31,550 bases of DNA from CAZAMP01 sp964486455. Its GTDB lineage: Bacteria; Eisenbacteria; RBG-16-71-46; CAZAMP01. Positions 13,845 through 22,891 of the stretch are shown in pieces. The stretch's first letter is position 1, and every line of letters begins with the position of its first letter. A program made the position numbers and the translations under genes. Under the pieces are notes generated by a model. The model was not told where the DNA came from and did not search any database. It worked only from the letters and a program-made list of their open reading frames with translations. The stretch lies in the NCBI GenBank assembly GCA_964486455.1, contig CAZAMP010000047.1:1-31550 (forward strand). The letters are read 5' to 3'.

Positions 13845-16463
13845 TCAGGCGGCGCGCGCCTTGCCGATCTCCGGAAGATCGCCCCCATCCGACATCCGCG
13901 CCGCTTCTTCGATCCAATGCAACTTCTCCAGGTCGAAGCGGTCAGCCATGTCGGGGTGGTTTGGCGCGACCCGAACAGAGTATCCATGGAGTCCACTGTC
14001 GTCGCAAGCGATGCTGCCCGTGTACGTCGCGATCCCATCGGCGCTCGTCGTCGCACACCGCATCAGCGCCGTTTGGCCCTGAGTGATGTTCCGATCGGCA
14101 TCCAACGGGCCGCTGTAGATCTGAACGATCACGTCATCGGGTACGATCTCTCCCAGATGAACGCGGGCCGTGAGCGTGAAGGTGTCCCCGACCTGCGCCG
14201 TCCTCTGCTTCACACCGGCTTCGAGGATTCGCACGGAGTCCCATCGGCCCGTGATGAACTGTTTCCACTCGTGTAGCGCCTTGGTCTTCGCGAACGCGTC
14301 CGCGGAGAGGCGCTCCCAGTTCTCTTGCGCCTTCATGTAGAACGAGTCCGTGTACTCGCGGACCATCCGGTTGGTGTTGAAGACGGCCCCGAGCTTCTTC
14401 ATCGACGCCTTCATTTTCGCGATCCATCCGTGTGGAGGACCGTCAGCGCTGCGCTCATAGAAGAGCGGGACGATCTCGTTCTCGAGGATGTCGTAAAGGG
14501 CCTTGCTCTCGACGTCGTCCTGATAGGCCGCGTCGTCGTAGTCCTCCCCGGCGCCGATGGCCCAACCGGTGTCTGCGTCGTAGCCTTCACACCACCAACC
14601 ATCGAGAATGCTCAGGTTGAGCCCGCCGTTGGAGATTGTCTTCATCCCGCTGGTTCCGCTCGCTTCCATGGGTCGCCGTGGCGTGTTCATCCAGACGTCG
14701 ACGCCCTGAACCAGATAGCGGGCGACGTTCATGTCGTAATTCTCGAGAAAGACGATGCTCCGGCAAACATCCTGCTGACGGGCGAAGTGGACGAGCTGGC
14801 GAATCAAGTCTTTGCCTTCGCCGTCGCGCGGGTGCGCTTTTCCGGCAAACAGGAACTGAACCGGCCGATCGCTGTCCAGCAGCAAACGCTTCAAGCGATC
14901 GGGATCCTTCAGAAGGAGTGTGGCCCGCTTGTAACTCGCGAACCGCCGCGCGAAACCGATCGTCAGGGCATCCGGGTTCAAGACCTCGCGCGCCTTCTCG
15001 ATCTCCGTGGCGTTCGCGCCGTGCTGGGCGAGTTGCTTCGCGAGGCGCCGCCGCGCGAACGCGACGAGGCGATCCCGCCGCCGCTCGTGCACGCGCCACA
15101 GCTCTACGGACGGGATCGTGTCGACACGTTCCCAGATCGACTGATCCGCCGGCTTGTTCTCCCAGTCGTGTCCGAGGTAGCGCAGCAGAAGGTCGGCCAT
15201 CTCTTTCGACGTCCACGAGCGCGTGTGGATACCGTTGGTGATGTGGCCGATCGGCACCTCATTCAGCGGGACGCCCTGCCAGATCGAGTGCCACATCGCG
15301 CGCGAGACCTTCCCGTGAAGCTCGCTCACGCCGTTGGCGGACGCGGTGGTCCGGAGCGCCAGAAGCGCCATGTTGAACGGTTCCGTCTGATCGTCCGGAT
15401 TCCGCCGTCCCAGCGCCATGAAATCCTGAGTCGGGAATCCGATCCGATCCAGATAGGGGGTGAGGTACTTCTGCACCAGCCCGGGGTGAAACTCGTCGAT
15501 CCCCGCCGGAACCGGCGTGTGGGTGGTGAAGACCGTTCCGGCCTTCACGATCTCGAGGCTTTCGGCGGTGGTCAGGCCGTCCTTCTGCTTCCTCCGGTTC
15601 ATCCGCTCCAGCGCCATAAAGGCCGCATGGCCCTCGTTCATGTGGCAGACGTGGACGTGAATGTCCATCTTCCTGAGCGCGAGCATGCCCCCGACACCGA
15701 GCACCAGCTCCTGCTGAACGCGCATCTCCTCGTCACCACCGTAGAGCTGGCAGGTGATCCGTCGATCGCGCTCCTGATTCTCCGGCGTATTGGTGTCGAG
15801 GAGATAGAGTGGCACGCGCCCGACCTGTGCCCGCCAGATGCGGCAGCGCACCGTGCGTCCCGGGAACGGCACGTCGACCATGATCGCCGCGCCGGTCGCG
15901 TCGGTTTCGAGCCGCAGTGGCAGGTTGTAGAAATCGTTGCTCGGGTATGTCTCCTGTTGCCACCCGTCGGCATTCAGATACTGCTGGAAGTATCCCTCCT
16001 GATAGAGCAGCCCGACCCCGGCCAGCGGCAGGCCCAACTCGCTCGCCGATTTCAGGTGGTCGCCAGCGAGAATCCCCAGGCCGCCGGAGTAGATTCTCAG
16101 GCATTCCGTGAGACCGAACTCCATCGAGAAGTAGGCGATCTTGGGCGAGTCCCACGTTCCGTACTTGCCCTCGAACCACTTGGGACCGTGCAGGTGATCC
16201 TGGAGGTGGTCGTAGGCCCTGCGGAGGTGGTCCATGAAGCCGTGATCGCGGGCCGCCAGGTGCAACCGATCCTGGGGGATCGAGCCGAGCATTCGCACCG
16301 GGTTGTGACCCGTGGCGTCCCAGAGGTCTCTGTCGAGACGGCGGAAGAGCTCGATGGTCTCGTGGTGCCATGTCCAGTGGAGGTTGAAGGCGAGCTCCTC
16401 GAGGGCCGACAGCTCCTCAGGGAGTTTCGGTCGTATCCGCAGTGTCTCGTGAGTCTTGATCAT
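13845..16463 (-). CDS. glgP: Alpha-glucan (glycogen) phosphorylase, GT35
   Basis: An 872-residue cytosolic phosphorylase that releases glucose 1-phosphate from glycogen or maltodextrin. It belongs to the bacterial/archaeal branch with an N-terminal DUF3417 domain (LPEELSALEELAFNLHWTW, about residues 13-100). Markers of the catalytic part are IAYFSMEFGLTECL, YSGGLGILAGDHLKSASELG, HVCHMNEGHAAFM, FTTHTPVPAGIDEF and, near residue 608, ASGTSGMKTISNGGLNL containing the pyridoxal-phosphate lysine. The last roughly 110 residues (VGDTFTLTARVHLGEIVPDD onward) form a beta-rich extension, as in other members of this branch. AGGAGA sits six bases before the ATG. It diverges from the aldolase gene across a 156-base region with repeated ACCGATA elements, suggesting joint control of glycogen use and glycolysis. 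Confidence 0.94.
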   Translation of the reverse strand: MIKTHETLRIRPKLPEELSALEELAFNLHWTWHHETIELFRRLDRDLWDATGHNPVRMLGSIPQDRLHLAARDHGFMDHLRRAYDHLQDHLHGPKWFEGKYGTWDSPKIAYFSMEFGLTECLRIYSGGLGILAGDHLKSASELGLPLAGVGLLYQEGYFQQYLNADGWQQETYPSNDFYNLPLRLETDATGAAIMVDVPFPGRTVRCRIWRAQVGRVPLYLLDTNTPENQERDRRITCQLYGGDEEMRVQQELVLGVGGMLALRKMDIHVHVCHMNEGHAAFMALERMNRRKQKDGLTTAESLEIVKAGTVFTTHTPVPAGIDEFHPGLVQKYLTPYLDRIGFPTQDFMALGRRNPDDQTEPFNMALLALRTTASANGVSELHGKVSRAMWHSIWQGVPLNEVPIGHITNGIHTRSWTSKEMADLLLRYLGHDWENKPADQSIWERVDTIPSVELWRVHERRRDRLVAFARRRLAKQLAQHGANATEIEKAREVLNPDALTIGFARRFASYKRATLLLKDPDRLKRLLLDSDRPVQFLFAGKAHPRDGEGKDLIRQLVHFARQQDVCRSIVFLENYDMNVARYLVQGVDVWMNTPRRPMEASGTSGMKTISNGGLNLSILDGWWCEGYDADTGWAIGAGEDYDDAAYQDDVESKALYDILENEIVPLFYERSADGPPHGWIAKMKASMKKLGAVFNTNRMVREYTDSFYMKAQENWERLSADAFAKTKALHEWKQFITGRWDSVRILEAGVKQRTAQVGDTFTLTARVHLGEIVPDDVIVQIYSGPLDADRNITQGQTALMRCATTSADGIATYTGSIACDDSGLHGYSVRVAPNHPDMADRFDLEKLHWIEEAARMSDGGDLPEIGKARAA

Positions 16464-16566
16464 GGCGGTCTCCTAGTGACGTTGGGATGTCCTAAAATCT
16501 GATCTCTCGATTCATCGGTCTTTTGCCCCCGAATCTCGTGGGAATCTTCATCTTCAGCGCCATGAC

Positions 16567-16600
16567 ACCGATAGGTACCGATAGATACCGATAAATCCGA
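16567..16600 (+). repeat. Helically phased ACCGATA direct repeats between glgP and fba
   Basis: ACCGATA occurs at 16567-16573, 16577-16583 and 16587-16593, exactly ten bases apart, followed by a partial TCCGA at 16596-16600. An inverted ACCGAT core (ATCGGT) lies at 16514-16519, closer to glgP. One copy per helical turn is what a cooperatively binding regulator would use. A -35-like ATGACA (16562-16567) touches the first copy, but no good -10 was found. Confidence 0.55.
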
Positions 16601-16619
16601 CCACGGACAGGAGGGTGTC

Positions 16620-17582
16620 ATGCCGCTGGTTGCTTTGGACGAGCTATACGCTTACGCGAACGATCACGACTACGCCATCGGGCAGTTCAACGTCTCGAAT
16701 CTGGAATTCACGCAGGCCGTTCTGGAGGCGGCCGCGGAGATGAACGCTCCTGTGATCCTCGGGGCATCCAGTTCCGCCATCGAGTACGCTGGCCTCGAGA
16801 CCCTGTCGGCGATCGTGCGGACCGCCGCGGAGGAAGTGCCGATCCCGGTCGTCCTCCATCTCGATCATGGATCGACCCATCAGCAGGTTTTCGAGTGCAT
16901 TGACGCCGGCTTCACGTCCGTCATGATCGACGGCTCGCACGCCCCGATCGACGAGAACATCCGGATCACGCGGGAGGTGGCCGACTATGCCCACGAGTTC
17001 GGCGTCACCGTCGAGGCGGAGCTGGGGCGGCTGGGCGGCATTGAAGACACCATTGCCGTGGATGCCCGGGACGCGTGCCTGACCGATCCCGACGAGGCGG
17101 AGCGGTTCGTGTTGGAGAGCGAATGCGACGCGTTGGCGGTGGCCGTCGGCACCAGCCACGGCGCCTACAAGTTCAAGGAAGAGGCGCGTTTAGACTTCGA
17201 CCGCATCACGACAATCAAGAAACGCGTCGGGATCCCACTGGTTCTGCACGGCGCGAGCGGCGTTCCCAAGGACATCGTCGACAAGTTCATCGCATACGGT
17301 GGCGAGATCAGCGACGCGAAGGGCGTGCCGGATGAAGCCTATCGGAAGGCCATCGAAAACGGCATCAACAAGATCAATATCGACACCGATCTCCGGCTGG
17401 CATTTTCTGCGTCGGTGAGGCAAACTCTCGCCGAGACGCCAGGGCTCTTCGATCCCAGGAAGATCCTGGCCGCGCCCCGCGAAGCCGTCAGAGAGCTCGT
17501 GAAGCACAAGATCGGTCTATTCGGTAGTGCGAATCGAGGTGTGAAGACGGATATGCTTCTGGCCGCATCGAAGACTTCGTAG
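16620..17582 (+). CDS. fba: Class II fructose-bisphosphate aldolase
   Basis: A 320-residue zinc-dependent aldolase interconverting fructose 1,6-bisphosphate with dihydroxyacetone phosphate and glyceraldehyde 3-phosphate. Metal and substrate motifs are intact: VVLHLDHGS with H80, D82 and H83, VEAELGRLGG, GTSHGAYK with H180, VLHGASGVP with H210, and NKINIDTDLR. The family also includes tagatose-bisphosphate aldolases, but the neighbouring pyruvate kinase and glycogen phosphorylase genes favour a glycolytic role. AGGAGGG (16609-16615) precedes the ATG by four bases and sits in the loop of a small GACA/TGTC stem (16606-16619). After the stop there is a short hairpin GCGAA-GTGA-TTCGC (17601-17614) with no directly adjoining T run. 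Confidence 0.94.
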   Translation: MPLVALDELYAYANDHDYAIGQFNVSNLEFTQAVLEAAAEMNAPVILGASSSAIEYAGLETLSAIVRTAAEEVPIPVVLHLDHGSTHQQVFECIDAGFTSVMIDGSHAPIDENIRITREVADYAHEFGVTVEAELGRLGGIEDTIAVDARDACLTDPDEAERFVLESECDALAVAVGTSHGAYKFKEEARLDFDRITTIKKRVGIPLVLHGASGVPKDIVDKFIAYGGEISDAKGVPDEAYRKAIENGINKINIDTDLRLAFSASVRQTLAETPGLFDPRKILAAPREAVRELVKHKIGLFGSANRGVKTDMLLAASKTS

Positions 17583-17660
17583 TCCCCAACCGCGCCGTAT
17601 GCGAAGTGATTCGCGGGATGATTTTGCGGTATTAGAAAGAAATAGAGAGCTGCATCACGT

Positions 17661-19208
17661 ATGAGCATCGAGAGACGCACGCTTCGCGGCCAATCTGATC
17701 TGGAGTTGCTGGCCGCCGCATGGAATGCGCTTCCCGGTAGCCGGGGCGTGCACGCCGATCTGTTCGACAGCCACGCGTGGATATCCGCCTGGCTCGCCTC
17801 CGAGGGGTCCGCCGCCGCGTCTTTCATCAGAGTGCCGACGGTGTTCGCGGGTGGTCGGCCCGTGGCACTCCTGCCGTTGGTTGAGTGCTCGCCCGGACGC
17901 TTCGAGAACGCCGGCGTCGGAATACGCCCGCGCTATCGTCCTGTGATCGCCTCCGAGGCGCCTGATGCGGAGACGATGGGGCTCCTTGCCGAAGAGGCGG
18001 CATCCATCGGTGTGAAAGACCTCACGCTGCTGAACCTCCCGACACGCGATCCGGCCACGCGCGTGCTGATCGACGCACTGAAACGCGCGGGCTTCGAACT
18101 CTCCACACGCGAAGGCAAATGCGAATCGATCGCCACCGTGAACGGCAACGGCAACAGCAACGGAGGCGAGCACGGCAAGCGCTTTCGGGCGTACGGTCGA
18201 AGCGCCAAGGAGTCGCTCAACAGGGCGAAGCGCGTCGCCGACGTTACCCTGGACGCGTACGGCCCCGGCGACGAAGCGCTCTTTGAAGGCCTCGACATCT
18301 ACTTACGGCTGCACACGAAGAGCTGGAAAGGAGCGGTGCCGGACGATACCGCACACAGGTGGCGGGAGCTTCTCCGGCTCACCGAGCCGCTCGGCTGGCC
18401 CTGCATCTGCGTGCTACGCGTGGGAGGCGTCCCGGCGGCCGCGACGATCTTCTTCTGCATCGGCAAAGTGTTCTTCGGTTACCGGAACGTCTATGACCAG
18501 AAGATGGCGGCGATGGGGCCGGGCACGATCCTGCTCTGGCGCGTTCACGAAAAGGTCAGGCAGCGATTCGCGCCTGACGTGTTCGACTTCATGCCGGGGA
18601 GGGGATCGCAGAAGGACCGTCTCACGACGTCGACTCCGCCCTTGCTGCTTCTCGAAGCGGAACGAAAGACACTTGTCTCTCCGCTGCTCTTCCCGCTACG
18701 CCGCAGCGTGAGGCGGGCCCGCCGCGCGCTCGATGAGCGCCGCGCCCACCGGCGCAAGCGAAAGCAGTCGACGCCCCCGTCGCCGAAGGGAAGTGCCCGA
18801 CGTGTGGATGTCGAGCCCGGCCCGGCGACGCACCATGTCGCTCTCCTCGAAATCGACAAGCGGATTGAGATGTACCTGACCGTGACGTGTGGGCACCACA
18901 GCCCCAAGTCGATGAGAAGCCTATGGGAAGAGGGCGACAGCTGGTGGCGGGTCGGTGAGGAGCCGAGCGCGCTCGTTCGTCTCGGCTCGAACGATGTCAT
19001 TCCGCGGACCGTCCGGGAGATCGTCGTTCTTGGTGACGGTCTTGGTGACGGTCGCACGCACGTCGACATCTCTCTGCTCACGTCGCTGGCGACGGCCGTC
19101 GACGCGCCTCTCAGCGTGAACCTCCCCTCCGACGGAGCGGACGGCGAGGGAGTGCCGATACCCGTGCATCACGCGGATCTCCCCTGGCCGGTAGACGCTC
19201 ATATCTAG
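17661..19208 (+). CDS. GNAT/BioF2-like acyltransferase-domain protein with extra C-terminal domain
   Basis: A 515-residue protein without signal peptide. Residues about 20-345 follow the BioF2-like/CelD acetyltransferase pattern (PF13480-like): DLFDSHAWISAWLASEG, VALLPLVEC, RPRYRPVI, a central segment with SAKESLNRAKRV and LHTKSWKG, then WPCICVLRVGGVPAAATIFF with YRNVYDQKMAAMGPGTILLW and FDFMPGRGSQKDRL. Proteins of this kind are often linked to exopolysaccharide or cell-wall assembly by analogy with FemABX. An Arg-rich linker (about 345-380) leads to about 130 C-terminal residues that I do not recognise. A 12-bp tandem duplication (19029-19052) encodes LGDGLGDG. The ATG at 17661 has only a weak AGAGAG upstream. 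It converges on the kinase gene, 11 bases apart, and its partners are unknown. Confidence 0.72.
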   Translation: MSIERRTLRGQSDLELLAAAWNALPGSRGVHADLFDSHAWISAWLASEGSAAASFIRVPTVFAGGRPVALLPLVECSPGRFENAGVGIRPRYRPVIASEAPDAETMGLLAEEAASIGVKDLTLLNLPTRDPATRVLIDALKRAGFELSTREGKCESIATVNGNGNSNGGEHGKRFRAYGRSAKESLNRAKRVADVTLDAYGPGDEALFEGLDIYLRLHTKSWKGAVPDDTAHRWRELLRLTEPLGWPCICVLRVGGVPAAATIFFCIGKVFFGYRNVYDQKMAAMGPGTILLWRVHEKVRQRFAPDVFDFMPGRGSQKDRLTTSTPPLLLLEAERKTLVSPLLFPLRRSVRRARRALDERRAHRRKRKQSTPPSPKGSARRVDVEPGPATHHVALLEIDKRIEMYLTVTCGHHSPKSMRSLWEEGDSWWRVGEEPSALVRLGSNDVIPRTVREIVVLGDGLGDGRTHVDISLLTSLATAVDAPLSVNLPSDGADGEGVPIPVHHADLPWPVDAHI

Positions 19209-19219
19209 GTACCGCGCGT

Positions 19220-22111
19220 CTATTCATCCGTTGCGCCTGGCCCCACGACTGTCTCTGATCGCCTTTGCTCGACGAGAAGCCGATCGAGCAGACTTATCGA
19301 CATCAACGTATGAGGATGAGTTTCCCCAAGCATGCGGCGTCGACCATCGACCGTGCCGCGATGCAATGACTCCGCTTCATCGAGTGCGCCCGTGTCGATG
19401 AGAAGCCGGGCCAGATTGTGCGCCGTAGTAAGCGTTTGCGGATTATCGTCCCCTAGTATCGCTCGTTGTCCACCGAGTGCGTCCTTGAAGAGCTGCTCGG
19501 CCTTCGCATGCTTGCCTTGTTGGTGAAGCAAATTCGCCAGGTCATTCATTGCGATGAGCGTTGAGGGGTTCTCTTCACCGATCAATCGACGGCGCGAATC
19601 GAGGGCGTCTCTCAACAACGGTTCGGCCTCGTCCAGCCGACCTTGTTCCATGAGACACCGACCGAGGCCCATCATGGCGGTGAGGGTCCGGGGATGCTCG
19701 TCGCGGCCTTGTGACAGCTGAATCTCGAGTGCTTCACGGTACAAGGCTTCCGCTTCGGTGTGCTCGCCGAGCCTGTCGAGCGTATCCGCCAGGTTGATGA
19801 GATCGCCGGCCAGATAGGGATGCCCGGCCGGGAGGGTCTTCCGGTCGCTCGCGAGGACTTCACGGTGAACGCTGGCCGCCTCGTCGAATTCGCCCTTGGC
19901 CTGCAGCAATCGCGCGAGCACGATCCTCGCTGAGCCGACGTCCGGGTGATCTTCATCAAGTTTGGCGAGGCGGATCGCGATTGACTTCCGGATCAACGGC
20001 TCGGCGGCGGCGTGGTCACCCATCGAGGTAAGCAGCGCCGCCAGATTCCCAGCCTGCCGGGCGAACGGCAAATGATCCTCGCCGGTCAACTCGCGTGTGA
20101 GGTCGAGCGATTCCTCCAGCAGTCGGCGACAGGCCTCGTTCTCTCCCTTTATCATTTTCACGTAGGCTAGCTCGTTCAGGCTTTCGAGAACTCCCTCGTG
20201 CCGCCCTCCATCGAGTCGGCGGTCCAATGCGAGGGCTTCAGACAAGAGCGAATCGGCGGCCTCCACCTCGGTCAGCTCCTTCATGCACATACCGAAGAGC
20301 CTGAGGCTCTTTGCGACGGTTCTGTTCTCGCTTCCGAGAAGCCTCGTCTGCATGGCCAGCGCCTGAGCGGACAGTCGTTTCGCGTCCTCGTGATTGCCTT
20401 TTTGATGTTCGAAGGATCCCATCTGGTAGATGCTCTCCGCGAGGTCCAGATGATCTCCGTCGTGGAGATCCCGCCGAACCCTGAGAGCCGCGCGCAGGTG
20501 AGGCTCGGCCTGCTCCATCATCCCGAGGCCCTGACACGTGATTCCGATCGTGCTTCTGATCGCCGCCTCCACGTCGGGCTGGTCGGAGAAGTCTTCCTCC
20601 ACGCGCTTCGCGGCCTGAACGAGCGCCTCCCGAATCGTGTAGTCCGGGCCTTTCTCTTGACGTGGATCTGCCGACGACAGCGTGCGCTGCAGGAAGTCCA
20701 CAGCCGCTCTGGAGACCGCCGCCTCCTTTCGGGCACTGTTGGCGCTGACCTCGGCTTCGATCCGAGCCTGCAGCGCTTCCTCGTTCGCCAGAGTTTGCTT
20801 GTGGTAGAGGACGCCGAGGGCCGCGGCCGCCCCGGTGACGGTTATGGCGAGAGCCAGCACGCCCGCGGTGGCCAACTTGTTGCGTCCAAGCGCCTTCTTC
20901 AGCACATAGACCTTGCTGTCGCGCTTGGCCTCGATCGCCTCCCCGCGAAGATAGCGCCGGATGTCGGCCGCGAGATCGAATGCCGACTGGTAGCGGCGTG
21001 TTCTGTCTTTCTCCAAGGCCCTGGCGACTATGGTCTCGATCTCGCCGCGAAGCGCTCTGTCAAGCGAGCCAAGCCGACGGGGTTCTTCGTCTCGGATCTT
21101 GCGGGTCGCCTCCGGGATCGATAGATCCTGAACGTCATGAGGCAAGGTCCCGCTCAGGCACTCGTAGAGGATCACGCCGAGCGCATACACATCGGATCGC
21201 GTGTCCATCTGGTTGGAATCACCGATGACCTGTTCAGGGCTCATGTATGGAATTGTGCCGACGAGCTGGCCGACTCCCGTCTGCATCGTCACGGTATGCA
21301 CGTCCGAGTTCGTCGCTCGTGCCACACCGAAGTCCAGGATCTTTGGTTGACCGACACGCGACCCTACCGTCAGCGAGCCGGCTGTGCTCCATGAGGATGG
21401 ATCCGCATCAGATGCCGCCTCAGTGTCGTCAGCGACCAGGATATTCGTTGGCTTCAGATCTCGATGTATGACGCCCTTCTGGTGAGCATGCTGGACGGCG
21501 TCGCAGACCCGAGCGATCAGTTCGAGCCGCCGACGTTTATCGAGGTTGTTAGCGTCCGCATAGTCCGTTAGGGGCACGCCACGGATGAACTCCATCGCGA
21601 AGAACGGCTGCCGTAGTGCGGGCACTGGGGCACCATCGACGCTAACGATCACGTCCGCGACGCCGGCCTCGTAGACCTGCGCGATCCCAGGGTGCTGAAG
21701 TTGGCCGAGGAAGTCCGCCTCGTGGCGGAACCGCCAAAGCAGGCTGCGCGAAGCGAGTCCGGGACGCAGGATCTTGAGCGCCACGGTTCGTCTCGGGGTC
21801 TCCTGCCGGGCCTCGAAGACGGTTCCCATCCCACCTTCGCCGATCTTTCGGATGATGTCATATTGCCCGATGCGCTCTGGGACCCGTGACGACATCTCAT
21901 CGGCTTCGTCATCCTCATCCGTGCGATACGCGATGGGGCGCAGGACGTCGTCCGTGCCGACGCTGTCGACGTCCAGGAGCCGCTCAACGAACGCGCGAAG
22001 TTCCTCATCGTCGCCGCAGCGCGCGGCCAGCGCCTCCTCCTGCTCCCCCGGAGGGAGATCGGCGAGGTCATGGAAGATCACTTCGGCCCTTTGACGACGT
22101 TCATCGTTCAT
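19220..22111 (-). CDS. Membrane Ser/Thr protein kinase with extracytoplasmic TPR repeats
   Basis: A 963-residue protein. Residues 1-75 are a helical leader common in kinases of Planctomycetes-type genomes (RCGDDEELRAFVERLL). Residues 84-390 form a complete Hanks-type kinase: glycine loop IGEGGMGTVFEA, catalytic Lys113 in VALKIL, HRDLKPTN with Asp218 and Asn223, DFG at 260-262 and GTIPYMSPEQ in the activation segment. An insert of about 30 residues sits between the catalytic loop and DFG. A transmembrane helix (about 412-436) follows, then a coiled segment and ten or so kinesin-light-chain-like TPR units of 42 residues (about 520-950). The kinase would be cytosolic with the TPRs outside, suggesting a sensor whose TPRs bind an envelope partner. 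The sigma factor gene ends 11 bases upstream on the same strand, so the pair is probably cotranscribed. Confidence 0.9.
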   Translation of the reverse strand: MNDERRQRAEVIFHDLADLPPGEQEEALAARCGDDEELRAFVERLLDVDSVGTDDVLRPIAYRTDEDDEADEMSSRVPERIGQYDIIRKIGEGGMGTVFEARQETPRRTVALKILRPGLASRSLLWRFRHEADFLGQLQHPGIAQVYEAGVADVIVSVDGAPVPALRQPFFAMEFIRGVPLTDYADANNLDKRRRLELIARVCDAVQHAHQKGVIHRDLKPTNILVADDTEAASDADPSSWSTAGSLTVGSRVGQPKILDFGVARATNSDVHTVTMQTGVGQLVGTIPYMSPEQVIGDSNQMDTRSDVYALGVILYECLSGTLPHDVQDLSIPEATRKIRDEEPRRLGSLDRALRGEIETIVARALEKDRTRRYQSAFDLAADIRRYLRGEAIEAKRDSKVYVLKKALGRNKLATAGVLALAITVTGAAAALGVLYHKQTLANEEALQARIEAEVSANSARKEAAVSRAAVDFLQRTLSSADPRQEKGPDYTIREALVQAAKRVEEDFSDQPDVEAAIRSTIGITCQGLGMMEQAEPHLRAALRVRRDLHDGDHLDLAESIYQMGSFEHQKGNHEDAKRLSAQALAMQTRLLGSENRTVAKSLRLFGMCMKELTEVEAADSLLSEALALDRRLDGGRHEGVLESLNELAYVKMIKGENEACRRLLEESLDLTRELTGEDHLPFARQAGNLAALLTSMGDHAAAEPLIRKSIAIRLAKLDEDHPDVGSARIVLARLLQAKGEFDEAASVHREVLASDRKTLPAGHPYLAGDLINLADTLDRLGEHTEAEALYREALEIQLSQGRDEHPRTLTAMMGLGRCLMEQGRLDEAEPLLRDALDSRRRLIGEENPSTLIAMNDLANLLHQQGKHAKAEQLFKDALGGQRAILGDDNPQTLTTAHNLARLLIDTGALDEAESLHRGTVDGRRRMLGETHPHTLMSISLLDRLLVEQRRSETVVGPGATDE

Positions 22112-22122
22112 GGCGAGTCCCG

Positions 22123-22704
22123 TTAGTCCCCGACCTTTCGATCTTGAAGTCGAATCGATAACAGCGCCTTGGCGAAGCGACAGTCCCGTCTAACGGTGGG
22201 GGCGGAGACACCAAGCGCGGCCGCAGTCTCCTCCTCCGTAAGGCCTGCGAAGTAGCGCAGCTTGATGATCTCGGCCTTGCGAGGATCCTCACATTCCAGA
22301 TGGGTCAGGGCTTCATCGAGGGCGAGAACATCGTCCGATGGCGGTTCAATCGCCAGCTCCGCGTTGTCCACGTCGATTCGTTGACGATCGCCTCCGTGCT
22401 TCACGCGGGCTTTGCGTCGGGCTTGATCCACGAGGATTTGCCGCATGGATTGGGCTGCCGCCGCGAAGAAGTGCCCGCGGCCGCTCCAGTCCGCCTCGTT
22501 GCTATCGACGAGCCGCAGGTGGGCCTCATGGACCAGAGCCGTTGCCTGCAACGTGTTGCCTGGTGGGATCTTGGCCATCCGGGCACGGGCCAATCGGCGG
22601 AGCTCGGAATAGACCAAGGGAAGCAGATCTTCAGCCGCTTTCGGGTCGCCCTCCGCGGCCGCCTGGAGAATCTGGGTCACCTTCCCGACCGGCTGTTCAG
22701 CCAT
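22123..22704 (-). CDS. ECF-type RNA polymerase sigma factor (PF07638/TIGR02999-like)
   Basis: A 193-residue sigma factor when started at the ATG 22704, which has GTGAGGG eight bases upstream. Earlier in-frame ATGs (22944, 22761) lack a ribosome-binding site and would add unrelated sequence. Region 2 is seen in TALVHEAHLRLVD and GHFFAAAAQSMRQILVDQARRK. Region 4 is seen in DPRKAEIIKLRYFAGLTEEE and the helix-turn-helix TAAALGVSAPTVRRD. This combination is typical of the sigma group whose genes stand beside Ser/Thr kinases. The acidic DAED motif of region 2.2 in ordinary ECF sigma factors corresponds here to QATA (residues 53-56), with Thr55 in the acidic position. No anti-sigma gene is present. 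The kinase encoded next is the obvious regulator; the target promoters are unknown. Confidence 0.88.
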   Translation of the reverse strand: MAEQPVGKVTQILQAAAEGDPKAAEDLLPLVYSELRRLARARMAKIPPGNTLQATALVHEAHLRLVDSNEADWSGRGHFFAAAAQSMRQILVDQARRKARVKHGGDRQRIDVDNAELAIEPPSDDVLALDEALTHLECEDPRKAEIIKLRYFAGLTEEETAAALGVSAPTVRRDCRFAKALLSIRLQDRKVGD

Positions 22705-22891
22705 TCGAGCAACCCTCACTTTTCCTGATCGCTTCAGCGACTCGAAATCGAACTGATCCATGACAGGCCGGATTGAGATGACGAGCAGGTTCGGTCCCGC
22801 ACCGGCCGGTATCAATTGTACCAAGTGGCGGGATCGTCTTGCACGCCTCTGGACCGGGACTCGAAAGAAGATCGAACAAGGAGACTGAGCA

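Noticed and set aside
14325..16502. Long open frame on the plus strand opposite glgP
   Set aside because: It mirrors the minus-strand phosphorylase, which has full family motifs and a good ribosome-binding site. The plus-strand product is a low-diversity Arg/Val/Asp-rich string with no recognisable domain, typical of the antisense of GC-rich genes.
16567..16600. ACCGATA repeats considered as replication-origin iterons
   Set aside because: There are only three full copies, no DnaA-box cluster or replication gene nearby, and the site is between two metabolic genes, so an operator is more likely.
20198..21124. Open frame on the plus strand within the kinase gene
   Set aside because: It is opposite the TPR and transmembrane part of a clear kinase gene and has no domain or start signal of its own.
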